DNA of 64,000 bases. It comes from Obelidium mucronatum (Eukaryota; Chytridiomycota; Chytridiomycetes; Chytridiales; Chytriomycetaceae). Shown here in pieces: positions 45,532 to 57,997 of this stretch. Position 1 is the stretch's first letter; each line of letters begins with the position of its first letter. The stretch is from the NCBI GenBank assembly GCA_025765595.1, contig JAIVFH010000062.1, forward strand, positions 124,001 to 188,000, read 5' to 3'. Made by a program: the position numbers and the translations under genes. The notes under the pieces were generated by a model. That model did not search any database. It worked only from the letters and a program-made list of their open reading frames with translations, and was not told the DNA's origin.

Positions 45532-46325
45532 CTACACGACACTTTGGCCCATGCCACCCCCATTACCACCGCCATCCTTGCGCCACTTCTTGCTTGGCGG
45601 CTTGTACGCCTCATTGCTCTTACCCTTGCCTGTCCGAGCGCGCTTCGTCGGACCTTTTTTTGGCTTGGCACTTGGCGCCACCACATCCACCTGCATCTGT
45701 TCTAAGGCGGCCCCCGCCTCGTGCACCTCCAACTCCTCAAAAACAGCCGCCCCTCCGGCAGTTCCTTCCATTAATCCCAAAATCCCAAAGGCGGCATGAT
45801 GCGCCTCGACTGCTGCTGCTGGAATGGCGGGGGCGGGAGGGATGGCGGCGGCGTGGTCGGGAATGGCGTTGACCACTGTGGCATTGGGAGCTTTCAGACT
45901 GTGCATCGAAAGCGTCACAAAGTGGCCGTTGAAATGCCATCGCCCTCGCAGGCGTGCGTCAAGCTGAACTGCCACTTCTTTGCTGCGCGTGCGGAAAAAG
46001 ATTTTCCTACAGACAGTGTGTTAAGAAAAAATGCTTGTGAAACATAAACGAAGCACAATAAAAACGGAATTTACCGATGAGCAATATCAACGGCCATGAT
46101 GTTGGAGAATTCTTGTGGACACACGAAAGCAATCAACCCGTAGATGACGTCTGCCACGCGGCCTGGAAATGTTAAGACCATGGTTTTGCTGTAGGTTGCC
46201 TTGATGGACCAGACAGACGATTGATCTGGATGTTCGAAGATGGGAGCGGGATCGTTCATGTTGAAAAATTGATGAATATTGAGGTTTCTGCTTTGATGGC
46301 CTTGTTGATCTTGTTGTGGGTCCAT
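45532..46325 (-). CDS. Intact member of RRM-like multicopy family
   Basis: Two exons (46325-46075 and 46006-45532; intron GTAAAT to TGTAG, 68 nt) give 241 residues with no frameshift. Residues 1-50 are Gln/Asn-rich and include FFNMNDPAPIFEHPDQ. Residues 50-125 read like an RRM-type fold: a strand (TMVLTFPG), a helix (RVADVIYGLIAF), a strand pair (IMAVDIAHR, KIFFRTR), a second helix (EVAVQLDARLRGRW) and a strand (HFVTLSMHSL). The rest is Ala/Pro-rich and ends in a basic Lys/Gly tail (KPKKGPTKRARTGKGK). RNA binding is an inference from secondary-structure order and basic tail; the aromatic RNP residues are only partly present. At least four other copies lie in this window. The family is not recognised. 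Confidence 0.62.
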
Positions 46326-46548
46326 TTTGCCTCATCATCGTCCAACAATAGGTTTGTATTATTCTTGGTCGTTTTCAGGGTGCAACCATGCAAAAACATC
46401 CACCACAATTGATTGTCCCACACATATAAACAAACCATATGAGACACCAAAATTACATCGAAAATCACAATATTTCAGATAACTTTAATTCTTTGATTCG
46501 TGAGAAAATAAAAAAATAAAACAATTAAAAATAGCAAAGTAAGCTCAT

Positions 46549-47577
46549 CGAGTACTATAGAAGTGGTGTCTCGCAGTATCCCATCACGGAGGGTAATCCA
46601 CAACAGACAGGGGTTGCAACACACCCTGTGCCCGCGCAATGAATGGTTGGCACACAGTTTTCCACAGTCCTCCGGACGCGAACCTGGATTGCCAATTGAG
46701 ATTAGAGAGGGAAATAAACAAAAGGCTAAACACGAAATAAAACTGCGGCAAAGGAAACTCGTCGAGTACTGCAGAAGTGGTGTCTCGCAGTATCCCATCA
46801 CGGAGGGTAATCCACAACAGACAGGGGTTGCAACACACCCTGTGCCCGCGCAACGAATGGTTGGCACACAGTTTTCCACAGTCCTCCGGACGCGAACCTG
46901 GATTGCCAATTGAGATTAGAGAGGGAAATAAACAAAAGGCTAAACACGAAATAAAACTGCGGCAAAGGAAACTCGTCGAGTACTGCAGAAATGGTGTCTC
47001 GCAGTATCCCATCACGGAGGGTAATCCACAACAGACAGGGGTTGCAACACACCCTGTGCCCGCGCAATGAATGGTTGGCACACAGTTTCCCGCAGTACGT
47101 CAGATTCCAGAACACGCGGGCGGATAAGCTAGAAGACCTGTGGTTCGTGTATTGTTGTTTATTTAATATGTCGGAATTTGGAAATTTTAGAGCAGGGCCA
47201 GCAAACACAAAGATCATTACCCACATTTCACGTGACCCTCAGATTAGATTAACTCGACGGTCTGATTTTATAGTGGATACAACGCGTTCGGTTCGGCCAG
47301 AAAGTCGCGTCAGAGGCCGCTGACCACGTAGGTAATTTTTGTTTGACAGCACAGGAAGTTGGTAGGCGTCCGATGGGCCAGGACCATAGCAGATGAGGTT
47401 CGTATGCGGTTTATGTTGAGAATGTTGTTGATTTGCTGAGGATGCTGGGGAAAGGGGGAAAGCTGCTGCTGGGAGAGGAGGAAGTTTTATTTTTGGGAAG
47501 TTTTTGTTTTGATTTGTAAAAAAGTTTTTCTCCTCCATCTTGAACAAAAAAGCGGAGAATTAAAAGAATTCTCCGAT
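46549..47577 (+). mobile_element. Composite repeat element, copy B
   Basis: Same order and orientation as copy A: three tandem units of exactly 214 bp (starts 46551, 46765, 46979), an AT-rich body with GTGACCCTCAGATTAGAT (47231-47248), and a terminal perfect palindrome at 47553-47575. The palindrome has the same arms as copy A but loop AAAAG, i.e. the whole hairpin is inverted relative to A. Flanks beyond the palindrome stay similar for about 12 nt. No coding capacity. Confidence 0.6.
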
Positions 47578-47627
47578 CATACAATTAATGCTGTAATATA
47601 ATTTTTTTGACACTTTTCAGCGATCCT

Positions 47628-50600
47628 TTATTTCCACAATGTTCTGCAAAGAAGCTCCCAGAACCATCCTATGCAGCTTCTTTCCTTCGAGGCAGCAAAC
47701 ATCTCACGGTCATTCTCGCCAAAACTCAACGGCGTCGATAAAGTCAGTCGATGCCTCACCAATCCACCAACCTCTGAGCCAGAATTCCTGAACAACGGAT
47801 CATAGTGCCAAACCAAACTCTGCTTCTCCTGATCATACTTCCACTCCCCGTCACTAACAGTCACAATCAACTTCATGTCCTCAAACTTGTAATGGAAATT
47901 CGGCACAAATATCTCACTGCAGAACCTCTTATTGTATGTGTCATCTCTAGTTTCTCTCATGCGGTTTCTGATATCTGAAATCGATTGACGGGCGTTGGAA
48001 GAATTGATGGATGTTGTGAATTCGAGCGTGTAGATTAGGTTTTCGAGATTAAATCGTGAGTGAATGGGAGTTCCCGCGACCTTAGACGCATATGGGCGGA
48101 TGACAGCGTCTAACGCGCGTCCTCCGACGTGATGGAAATGGTTGGGATCGCCTTCGAGGGGTCCTTCATGGAATGTCAGGCCTGTGATTTCGAATGGGGA
48201 TGTGGGAATTCTCTCTAGCGAGGCATTGCTAGTTCGACGAGACACAATATCTTTTTGGATGGCGGGTGACAAAAGCCGTGGAACTGAATCTGTGGATGGG
48301 ATAGGAGAAGATGGAGTAGACGCCGTGACAACGTCTTTCAGTTTTGAAGGTTGGGGGACTGCTTTTTGTTCTCCGAGAGTTGTGGAGCGTCCAAGGACTG
48401 GACTGGAGGAGCGAGAATGGGAAGGTGAACCCGAGCGCGAAGCTTGGACTGAACAGTTTGGAGAATAAATGCTATTTGTACGAGTTAGTCGTCATAACTC
48501 CGGCGTGGTCTGAACGAAACCTGAAGTCCTCGCCATTCCAGTGGTCGCCAAAAGTGTTATCGTTTCCAGGGTTGTAGTTCCAAAGTGTAAAGTTCAGTAA
48601 ATTGGTCTAACAGTTGCCGCCCGAGTTAATCGGCCTTCTTTGTTGAAAATGGAACCGAAATAGTTACGCACCTCCATAGATCTAATAACGGTATCCAGAA
48701 AATTGTTGTGGGTATTGTAATTTCCCGTGGAGTACGCTTGTTTTTCATTGATGTCCATGGGAATCCCGCATTCGCCCATCAAAACTGCGCGATGTCCAAC
48801 CAGCCGTTTTCCAGTATTCACAATGTTCCTCATTTGACCAGTATAGTTCGCTTCTGCTCCGGCCAATCCGAAATACATTGCAGTCAAGACGTTTTTCGTT
48901 CCCTGTGGAGGATACAGAAAAAATGCATAGCCGGGATCAATATTTGCAGAAAATTCCATGAAAACAGCATCTCACCCTCGCAAGTCCTTGAACATCGAAT
49001 GTCACTAATCCATCAAAGCTTTTTGTCAGGAGCGCCTTCAGATCATACCAATGTGGGGCATAAACGTAATTCGGCTCCTCTCGATCCTCTTCGTCCAATT
49101 CAGGTGGATCCTCATTCGGAATTGGCTCGAAAAAGATTAAATGATCGCTCCGGACAGCTTTGATTGCGTTTTTGTATCTTTTGACCATCGGCATATAAAA
49201 GTCTTTGTAGAATTCAATGGGTTCTCCGGTAGCGGGATTCGTCACAAAATAATTTGGTTTCAATATTTCTGGAGCTCCTGTTTTCGGGTTGACTTGCCAG
49301 ACGCCATGTCGTTTCCTAATTTGGTGGACTTAAGCCAAACAGAAGAAGAAAAGATTTAGGACTTACCAAATACAGTCACCGTAATTTAACCACGCCGATC
49401 GTTTCATGCTGTTCAAAACGCGAGTCCCTGACTTTCGGGAAGGCGCAGGCCAACTTTTAATATAAAAGTCAACCTCGATTTCCATCCCACTACCCAGAGC
49501 AAATGATTGAAGCGCCGATGGAAACGAGCCAAAATGAAAAAAGAGCATTGGGTCGAATTTGTTGATGTTGGCGAGACCAATGTATCCATAATGTGGTTCG
49601 TTCATGAATTCAAAACCAACAACAGCGTGACAGTCTTTCAGGCGTCTAGAACACAGGTTATCATCTTTTTTGAGTCGAAAACTCTATTTTCTCACCTAGC
49701 TAAATGAGTGTAGCAATTAATATAATGCTCCTGGAGAAAGCTGCCCACATTTTGCCCCTTGTAAGTCAAGTTTGGTGCGAGAATATGACCGGCAAAAAAT
49801 AGAGTAAACATTGTTGCGCATGCAAGTTTCGCGTAGTTTGTAGGCCAATGCATGTGTGGGTTCTTCGCTTCCTCGTTAAAGTTATGTACATGAGCTGCTC
49901 CAACAGATTGAAAAGATGTTATATCCATTCCTGCAACTTCGAAAGTCCAGCCTATATTTCTGATAGTCAGGAAGCACTGTGGTATTCTCTGTAAGTATTA
50001 TTACCTGGGGCACCGCTGCCTCCTGAAAATCTACTCCACTGCAACAAAAAAAAAAAAAAAAAAAAAAACTGAGACAGTATATAAATGACAAATTATCTTA
50101 CCGTGTCTTGGTGAGGATCAATAAAGCACTTGATTCCATGTTTCTCAGCCTTTTTGAGAATACAAATCAAGTAATCAATAAACGCTTCGTCATAAAGGCC
50201 CGGTCCTTTGTGTTCAAGAGCCTCCCAAGTGACTAATAATCTAACAAAAGTCAATCCCCATCCTTTCAGCCTGAGAAAATGCTCGTCTGCATCAGCAAGA
50301 GGGAATGGTCTTCCAATGAAGGAGATATCTCGGTGATTAAAGAATTCGGGAGTTGGTAAATGTGTTGAGATGGATAATGGTGCCGTCGGAAGCTTGGATT
50401 GCCCACATATATTGACGCCCCTTTTGTGAGCAAATCAGATGCCTAGGTCCAAAGAGAAATAATCGAACCTCAAATGAACATGGCGGCCAAACTCATCAGA
50501 AAAGAAGGGAGCGTTCGATGTTGGGGCAGAAATACGCGCTGTATTCCAATCATGAGCCCTTTGCACAGTGAGAAATCCACCATCTGCTGATGACATCAGC

Positions 50601-50716
50601 AGCTTTTCTGTTTTGGTGTTTTCCGATTCAAGAAACGTTGGCTGCACACGAACTGGCTTGGGAGCAATCAAAAGGGGACCTTCGTCGTCACTGGAAGGGT
50701 CGTTGGTGGAAGACAT
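47628..50716 (-). CDS. GH5 glycosidase, EGH1-like (steryl-glucosidase/EGCase-related)
   Basis: Retaining beta-glucosidase of GH5 acting on steryl-glucosides or glucosylceramide. Motifs in order: GVNICGQSKLPT, HFLRLKGWGLTFVRLLVTWE, CFIDPHQDTWSRFSGGSGAP, GFEFMNEPHYGYIG (acid/base Glu), SWLNYGDCIW-type region, LIFFEPIPNE, FTLWNYNPGND, GDHWNGEDF. At least seven introns (48-73 nt), one with a 24-nt poly-T/A run (50046-50068). The start is MSSTNDPSSDDEG at 50716. A single extra A near 48480 (AAA) shifts the Ser-rich C-terminal part, which then runs to 47628. Active-site residues are intact. Cytosolic or vacuolar location is inferred from the lack of a signal peptide. Confidence 0.85.
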
Positions 50717-50794
50717 TCTTGAAAAAGAAATATATTTAAAATGTGCACCAATCACAATACAGCAAAAAAACGCACACACATCATGGAACGGTAT

Positions 50795-51908
50795 CTAAAA
50801 GAAGTTCTTCCGGCCTTTTCCGACTGCACCCAATCCCGAGCCGACACTCTTTCGCCCCATGTTTCGTATCATCAAAGCGGAAATTCCGCACATTCCAAAC
50901 CACGTGATGGCATACACCAAATGATCGTTCTTAAGCTGAATATTTGTTCCATTACGCGCCAGGGGAGCACCTTCCCGTTCCAGTAAAGGTGCATTGATAG
51001 CCGAATTTGAAATCATATCCATCACAATTGCGTCACTCTTTGTCCACTCAGCCATTCCATCAACATCAATTGAGTACCATTGGTTTGATTTGGGATCGTT
51101 TGTGGGGAAGGAAGACGGATTCTCGCCGGTCCTCAAAACGACTTCAATTTCAACGGGTCCACTGATCTAAATAAAAACAGATTGATATAAATAAATGAGT
51201 TTGAAAAGTAAAATTCAAGGATAGCGCACTTTTCTTTTTGATTGTGATTCCAGAGTCTTTGAATCTCGAGGAATCCATCCTCGGTTCACCAAGACTCGGT
51301 ATGGTTTTGGTCCAGTCACTTGAGATTGCTCCACATCAAAGGGAGAATATACGAAATAACCAACTGGATTATGCGCCAAACCGCGTGCAGTATCCGTATC
51401 AGCTGCAGCTCCTGTTTATCACATCCATCTTAGTGCACAGTCATGGTATTTCAAATTTCCATATCACAGCCCACCTCTCGTTCTTGGACCCACGTACAGA
51501 TCAGCCCCCTCAACAAATTCACCCTTTACTTTAAATTTACGAAACTGCAGATCGTCGTCAATGCCGGCGATATTTGCCATTGTTCCATTCAAAAAGTCAC
51601 TGAAAGGTTCGGCTGGAGCCTTGAGCTTTTCACGAACTTGATCAATCAATGTCAGCTTCCACTGCAATCTTTGCACCTGCCTTGTATAGTAAAAAGAAAC
51701 AGAAGTTGTTTGAAATGGAATCAAGTCATGAATCACTGAAGTGACCTTACCACACACCAAGGCCAAATGTCACTACCGGAAACAGCCATAGCAACGGGCT
51801 GGAAGATTGCGTTTCAGGTCCGCCCAACCGAGGAGTCGCAGCTGAAGTAAAATGGCGCTTGGTGTTGTGCCCCAAAAAGGCAAAGAGTCTCTTTTTTATC
51901 AAATTCAT
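50795..51908 (-). CDS. SHY1: SURF1/Shy1, cytochrome c oxidase assembly
   Basis: Mitochondrial inner-membrane assembly factor for complex IV. N-terminal presequence MNLIKKRLFAFLGHNTKRHF, first TM with FPVVTFGLGVW, then the family signature QVQRLQWKLTLIDQVREKL, VGPRTRG, NPVGYFVYSPF, YRVLVNRGWIPRD and ISGPVEIEVVLR. A second TM lies near the C-terminus (LVYAITWFGMCGISALM). Introns include 51681-51750, one near 51425-51480 and one near 51170-51230 with donor GTGCGC. Two TMs flanking the soluble domain is the usual SURF1 layout. No frameshifts. The stop is 78 bp from the next gene's start. Confidence 0.9.
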
Positions 51909-51978
51909 CTGCTTCTAAAGATTAACTTCTTATAAGCTTAAAATAAATGCACATCTCTATTTATGTATTATTTCTAAA

Positions 51979-54769
51979 TCAAAGTAGCTCTTTGCATTGC
52001 TTTTCTATGAAAGATTTTAACTGCGCGTTTTGATTCGATACCTCATTCACTTTGTTCTTGAGAATTTTAATTGCATCATCTTTTTGGAATAATGCCGAAG
52101 CCACGCGCGTTTCGAGGGCAGTTAATGCAGTTTCCTGATGCTTGGTGTTTTAGTAATCCTTTTGTGAGATTTCATCGGCGCTGTTTTACCTTGTCTTCAA
52201 GGGCTTGCTTCAAATCTTGTTGATGCTTTTTCACCGCTGCATTATAGGTTCCTCGATGCTCATAGATTTCTGTTTTCAATTGCTCAATTTGATCCGTTTG
52301 CAGTTTAATCTTGTTTTCGAAATCTCTCTCTAAAAAACAAAGACAGTTTATGGTTTTAAAAAAGGTATTGAACGATCCATAAACCTATACTCAACTGATT
52401 GCAGCCACCAATTCCTGTTCACTCATACTTAATCGATGCAGTTCTGCTTTTTGGCTGGAAAGCAACGCGTCCTGTTTTCATTAGTTTTTGTTAAAAAAAC
52501 TTCAACAAAAACTTGATGTATGTTTCTCAATCAGCAGTGGGGTGTACTTTAGATAAGCTCTCGTGTTGTGCATGCAGTAGCTTCTTTTGCAAGTCGCGCT
52601 TCTGCTCTTCCAAGTTCTGAAGTTGGCTCTGAGCTTCCAAGACTTTGTCAAGAGCTATATTATGTTTCTCTTGCATCTGCCCAAAAGAAAAAATTGGAAC
52701 AACTCTTGGTTATCCCCACCAAACAAACAAAATTCAGCAGCAGAACTCAACTTGCTTCGTTTCGTCGGCAATGTCACTTTTAAGCTTTTCGATTTGAAGC
52801 TGGTAGCGTTTGTGAATGTCTCCAGAACTGGAGTTGGTTTCACATTCAAGTCGTTGCACGATAAGTTCAAGTTCGTCATCTCTTTCTTTAATCAGCTTTT
52901 CTTTCAGTTGTTTCTAAGTAGGGGGTTTTTTTTTGGTTACATTGGTCGCAGGAAGAAGGGTGGCATCATGTTACGCTACCTCCCAAGCCCGAACTTCGCT
53001 CTCCTGCTTCGCCATAAAACGATCCTGCCATTGCTCTTTTTCGATTTGTAATTGTTCCCGCAAGCATTGGTATTCATGAGAATGTTTTCGAGCCATCGCT
53101 TCCATGTTTGAAGATGTTTCTGCACGTTCCTTTTCTATGGCCGATTTCAGCTGGTCCAGCACTCGCTTGTTTTCAATTTGATCAGAAGATTTTGTTTGAC
53201 GAAACTCTTCCTCCAGGTAGTGCTTTTGTTGGTCGAATTCAGAAAGGAGTTTTCTCTTTTGTTGTTGGAACTAATGGCGGGGATATTTGATCAGTTCAGG
53301 AAGCTCGTCTTTTTTTTTTCTTTTACCTCCATTTCATCGCGTTCCAGCTGCTTCTGGTACCGCTGACGTGCAAATTCTCGCTCCTCTTCACACGCCTTTT
53401 GTCTTTCGGCAATCATTTTTTCTCGCAGTTGCTCCTGAAATCGAAGTTGAGTATTTTTGGATATAAATGATGCAGAGATAAATTTACCAGCTGTTGCTGA
53501 GACGTATCCATCACATGGCGCTTTTCTCGAATCAGGTCCTCCTTAAACTTTTCCTCAGTCTGACGCAATTGAATCTTGTGTTGCTAAAATGGCAAAGAAA
53601 AAGGCGTTGAGGAGATCATAGAAACAAAAGTGTGATTCAACGAACTGCAATCATTCTTTGAATCTCGGGCTCAAGTCCTTTAACGGTCTGGTCTTTTATA
53701 ATCTTTGTCTTTTCTGCAATCCATTTGTCGCGTTTAATCTTTTCAGATGCTTGCCAGAGCTCGCGTTGTTGTTTGATTTCCTTAATGTTCTGGTCTTCTT
53801 GGAGTTTGATCTGTAAAGAAACGAATAAAATAAGCAGAAGTGCAGATGTCACTACTCACCTTTTCTTTGAACGATTTCTCCATAGTTTTCATATCTTCAG
53901 AGAGTTGTTCACACTTTTTGGAAAGTTCATTCTTTTCAGGCCAGCAAATTGTCAATGAAGGACAGATGCCGTTTGACCACATTCTCAAACTCTTTTCGCT
54001 GAGATGATAATCGCGTTTTAAGAGTCTTTTTGCTGATCGCATTGATTACAATAGCGTGAGATGGCGCATTTGGGACAATAAAGACTCTCTTACTATTCGT
54101 CAGCTTGCATCGAATTCATATCTTTCAATTCCATTATTTCACATTGAAGCGATGAAATTAGTTTGGTCTTTTCCTCCATTTCTTGGTGTTGGGCTGCAAG
54201 TTTTGCCTTGACTTCGTCAAAGATTGCTTTCGTTCCATCCTTGTTAATTATCGGCCGCCCAGAATCCCAATAGATTGCAAAATATCACCTGGCTTATATT
54301 CGACTGAAAGTTTTTCGTCTGTGCTTCCAGGAATAGGGTTTAGCGGGGTGGGCATCGCGGTAATACTAGGAGCCAAAGAGGGTGTTTCTTCCGCGCTTTT
54401 CAAGAGACTTAATATTCGATCAATTCTTTGGGATGCATTCACGTTGTAGCTGTCGATGCTTTTGAGATCTGTTGTCGTTGGAGAACCCTCGGAATATCTG
54501 AAGCATGTACTTATGGGCCAATTGCAAAAGAAAATCAGAAGCATTCAATTGTTACTTGTATTCGGATTCAGCTGCCGCCGCAACAGGAGGCAAAGCATCA
54601 GTATATTGAAATGGGGTTGCAGACTGCATTTCGCGTAGTGCTTCCTGCGTTTGAATAAGGTTTCAACGGATTTTGAATAAAGATATAGAGGTAGATTATA
54701 TTACGTGGCTCTTCTCTTTACCTGCCTGATCTCTTCTGCCAAAGTTAGCTTTGGTTTTATTGCTGACAT
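51979..54769 (-). CDS. CEP131/AZI1-like ciliary coiled-coil protein
   Basis: Multi-exon coiled-coil protein. The first exon is MSAIKPKLTLAEEIRQ. The recognisable core matches CEP131 in order: ASEKIKRDKWIAEKTKIIKD and TVKGLEPEIQRMIA, FARQRYQKQLERDEME, HEYQCLREQLQIEKEQWQ, ERDDELELIVQRLE, and a final LTALETRVASALFQKDDAIK. CEP131 is a centriolar satellite and basal-body protein needed for cilium or flagellum formation. Short introns interrupt the helices every 80-150 nt of coding sequence. Frame seems intact apart from regions I could not join with certainty (53950-54180). Presence supports a zoospore-forming organism. Starts 53 bp from the divergent kinase gene. Confidence 0.75.
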
Positions 54770-54822
54770 AGTGTTGTATTTGTTTGTGTTTAATTTATTT
54801 TTTAATTGACAGCAAAAAACAC
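54770..54822. promoter_or_regulatory. 53-bp divergent promoter
   Basis: Gap between the start codons of the CEP131-like gene (minus) and UMP-CMP kinase (plus). It is T/A-rich, and no specific motif was recognised. Its size implies shared promoter function or short untranslated leaders. Confidence 0.4.
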
Positions 54823-55679
<857 letters not shown>

Positions 55680-55700
55680 AAACAAAAATACAATAAAATA

Positions 55701-56418
55701 ATGGATCTTCTTGCAATGATATCTGCTGATCCAATCGGAGTTACTTCAACTGCTTCTGTGCTGGTTTTACTTGCATCTACTGCCAATCATGCTTTGACCA
55801 GCAGCAGACGGGCAAAGGTGCAATGATGTCTGGTGAATTCGAATCCTGACACTGCCTTTGCAAACGAACCAGACTTCTATCACAAGTGATCTTGTGTATG
55901 CTACCAGATCAAGTGCGATTGGGGCCATTGTATTGTACGCCATGGCCGTTTTGTTTGGAGCTGCTGTCACACAGTTAAAGCACGTTTTCTATCGCGCATC
56001 ACAAACTGACGGTATTTATAAAATAACGTATAAATGAATAATAGAAAGATCGAAAAAACTCTTGTGGTCGTGCTGTGGATTGTATCCCTCTGTGTTTATC
56101 CAGCCTGTCTCAAGATTCATTCAGAGGGACTTTCATGGAATCAAATCATTCAAATGTTTCAATATGACCGGTACGAAGAGATTGTTGTCGAAACGCGCGA
56201 TATGAATTCTCTCTCTTTTGAACAGAACCGGAAGCGTAACAGTGCGTAGGCATCAGTATCGTATAATTACAACCATTTCTGGCGCCTGGATCGGTAGCTT
56301 TTGCCTTCCTCTCGACTGGAACGTCGCCTGGAAGCTGTACCCTATTCCTATCGTAATTGGCAGCTTTGTTGGCTTCCTTGTTGGCGTTTTCTGCTCGGAA
56401 CTTCTTTTGCTATTTTGA
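55701..56418 (+). CDS. PIG-F/Gpi11, GPI-anchor ethanolamine-phosphate transfer subunit
   Basis: Small ER membrane protein with hydrophobic segments (VTSTASVLVLLAST, AIVLYAMAVLFGAAVT, TLVVVLWIVSLCVYPACL) and the family hallmark SGAWIGSFCLPLDW followed by YPIPIVIGSFVGFLVG. Introns: 55818-55872, 55974-56044 (donor GTTAAA) and 56171-56225; all three keep the frame. Without the second intron, the frame stops at 56037 overlapping an ATG, which could be mistaken for two genes. Role: partner of GPI7/GPI13 in adding ethanolamine phosphate to GPI anchors, relevant to the GPI-type proteins at 0.4-2.9 kb. Confidence 0.78.
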
Positions 56419-56591
56419 GAGAACGAAGAATACGTTCAAGTCTAGGTTTATTTATTCGAGTTAACTGCGTGAATATTTTGGTTGTGGTGAATGCTTTGAC
56501 TTGCCCAACAAAAAAATAAAAACAAAAGAGCAAAAAAAAGTAAGAGACCGACTCCCAAAAGCGTTAAACTAAGGCAACGTCGACCAGGAAA

Positions 56592-57861
<1,270 letters not shown>

Positions 57862-57997
57862 AGCAACCGCGTCCTCCCTAATATATAAAATTGTGTGTTA
57901 AAACGCTCTCCTTGTTGCTCTGATTATTTAGCGACCCATTACTCATGTGTCTTTTAGTTTTTGAATAAAGTCTGAAGAATTTATCATCTTCCAAACA

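Noticed and set aside
43111..47226. Repeated 60-165-codon open frames in element copies A and B
   Set aside because: They read straight through the tandem units in either direction, reuse the same peptide and have no start or stop conservation; they are by-products of the repeat.
56034..56037. ATGA stop-start overlap suggesting two overlapping genes
   Set aside because: An intron at 55974-56044 joins both parts in phase into one PIG-F protein, and the overlap falls inside that intron.
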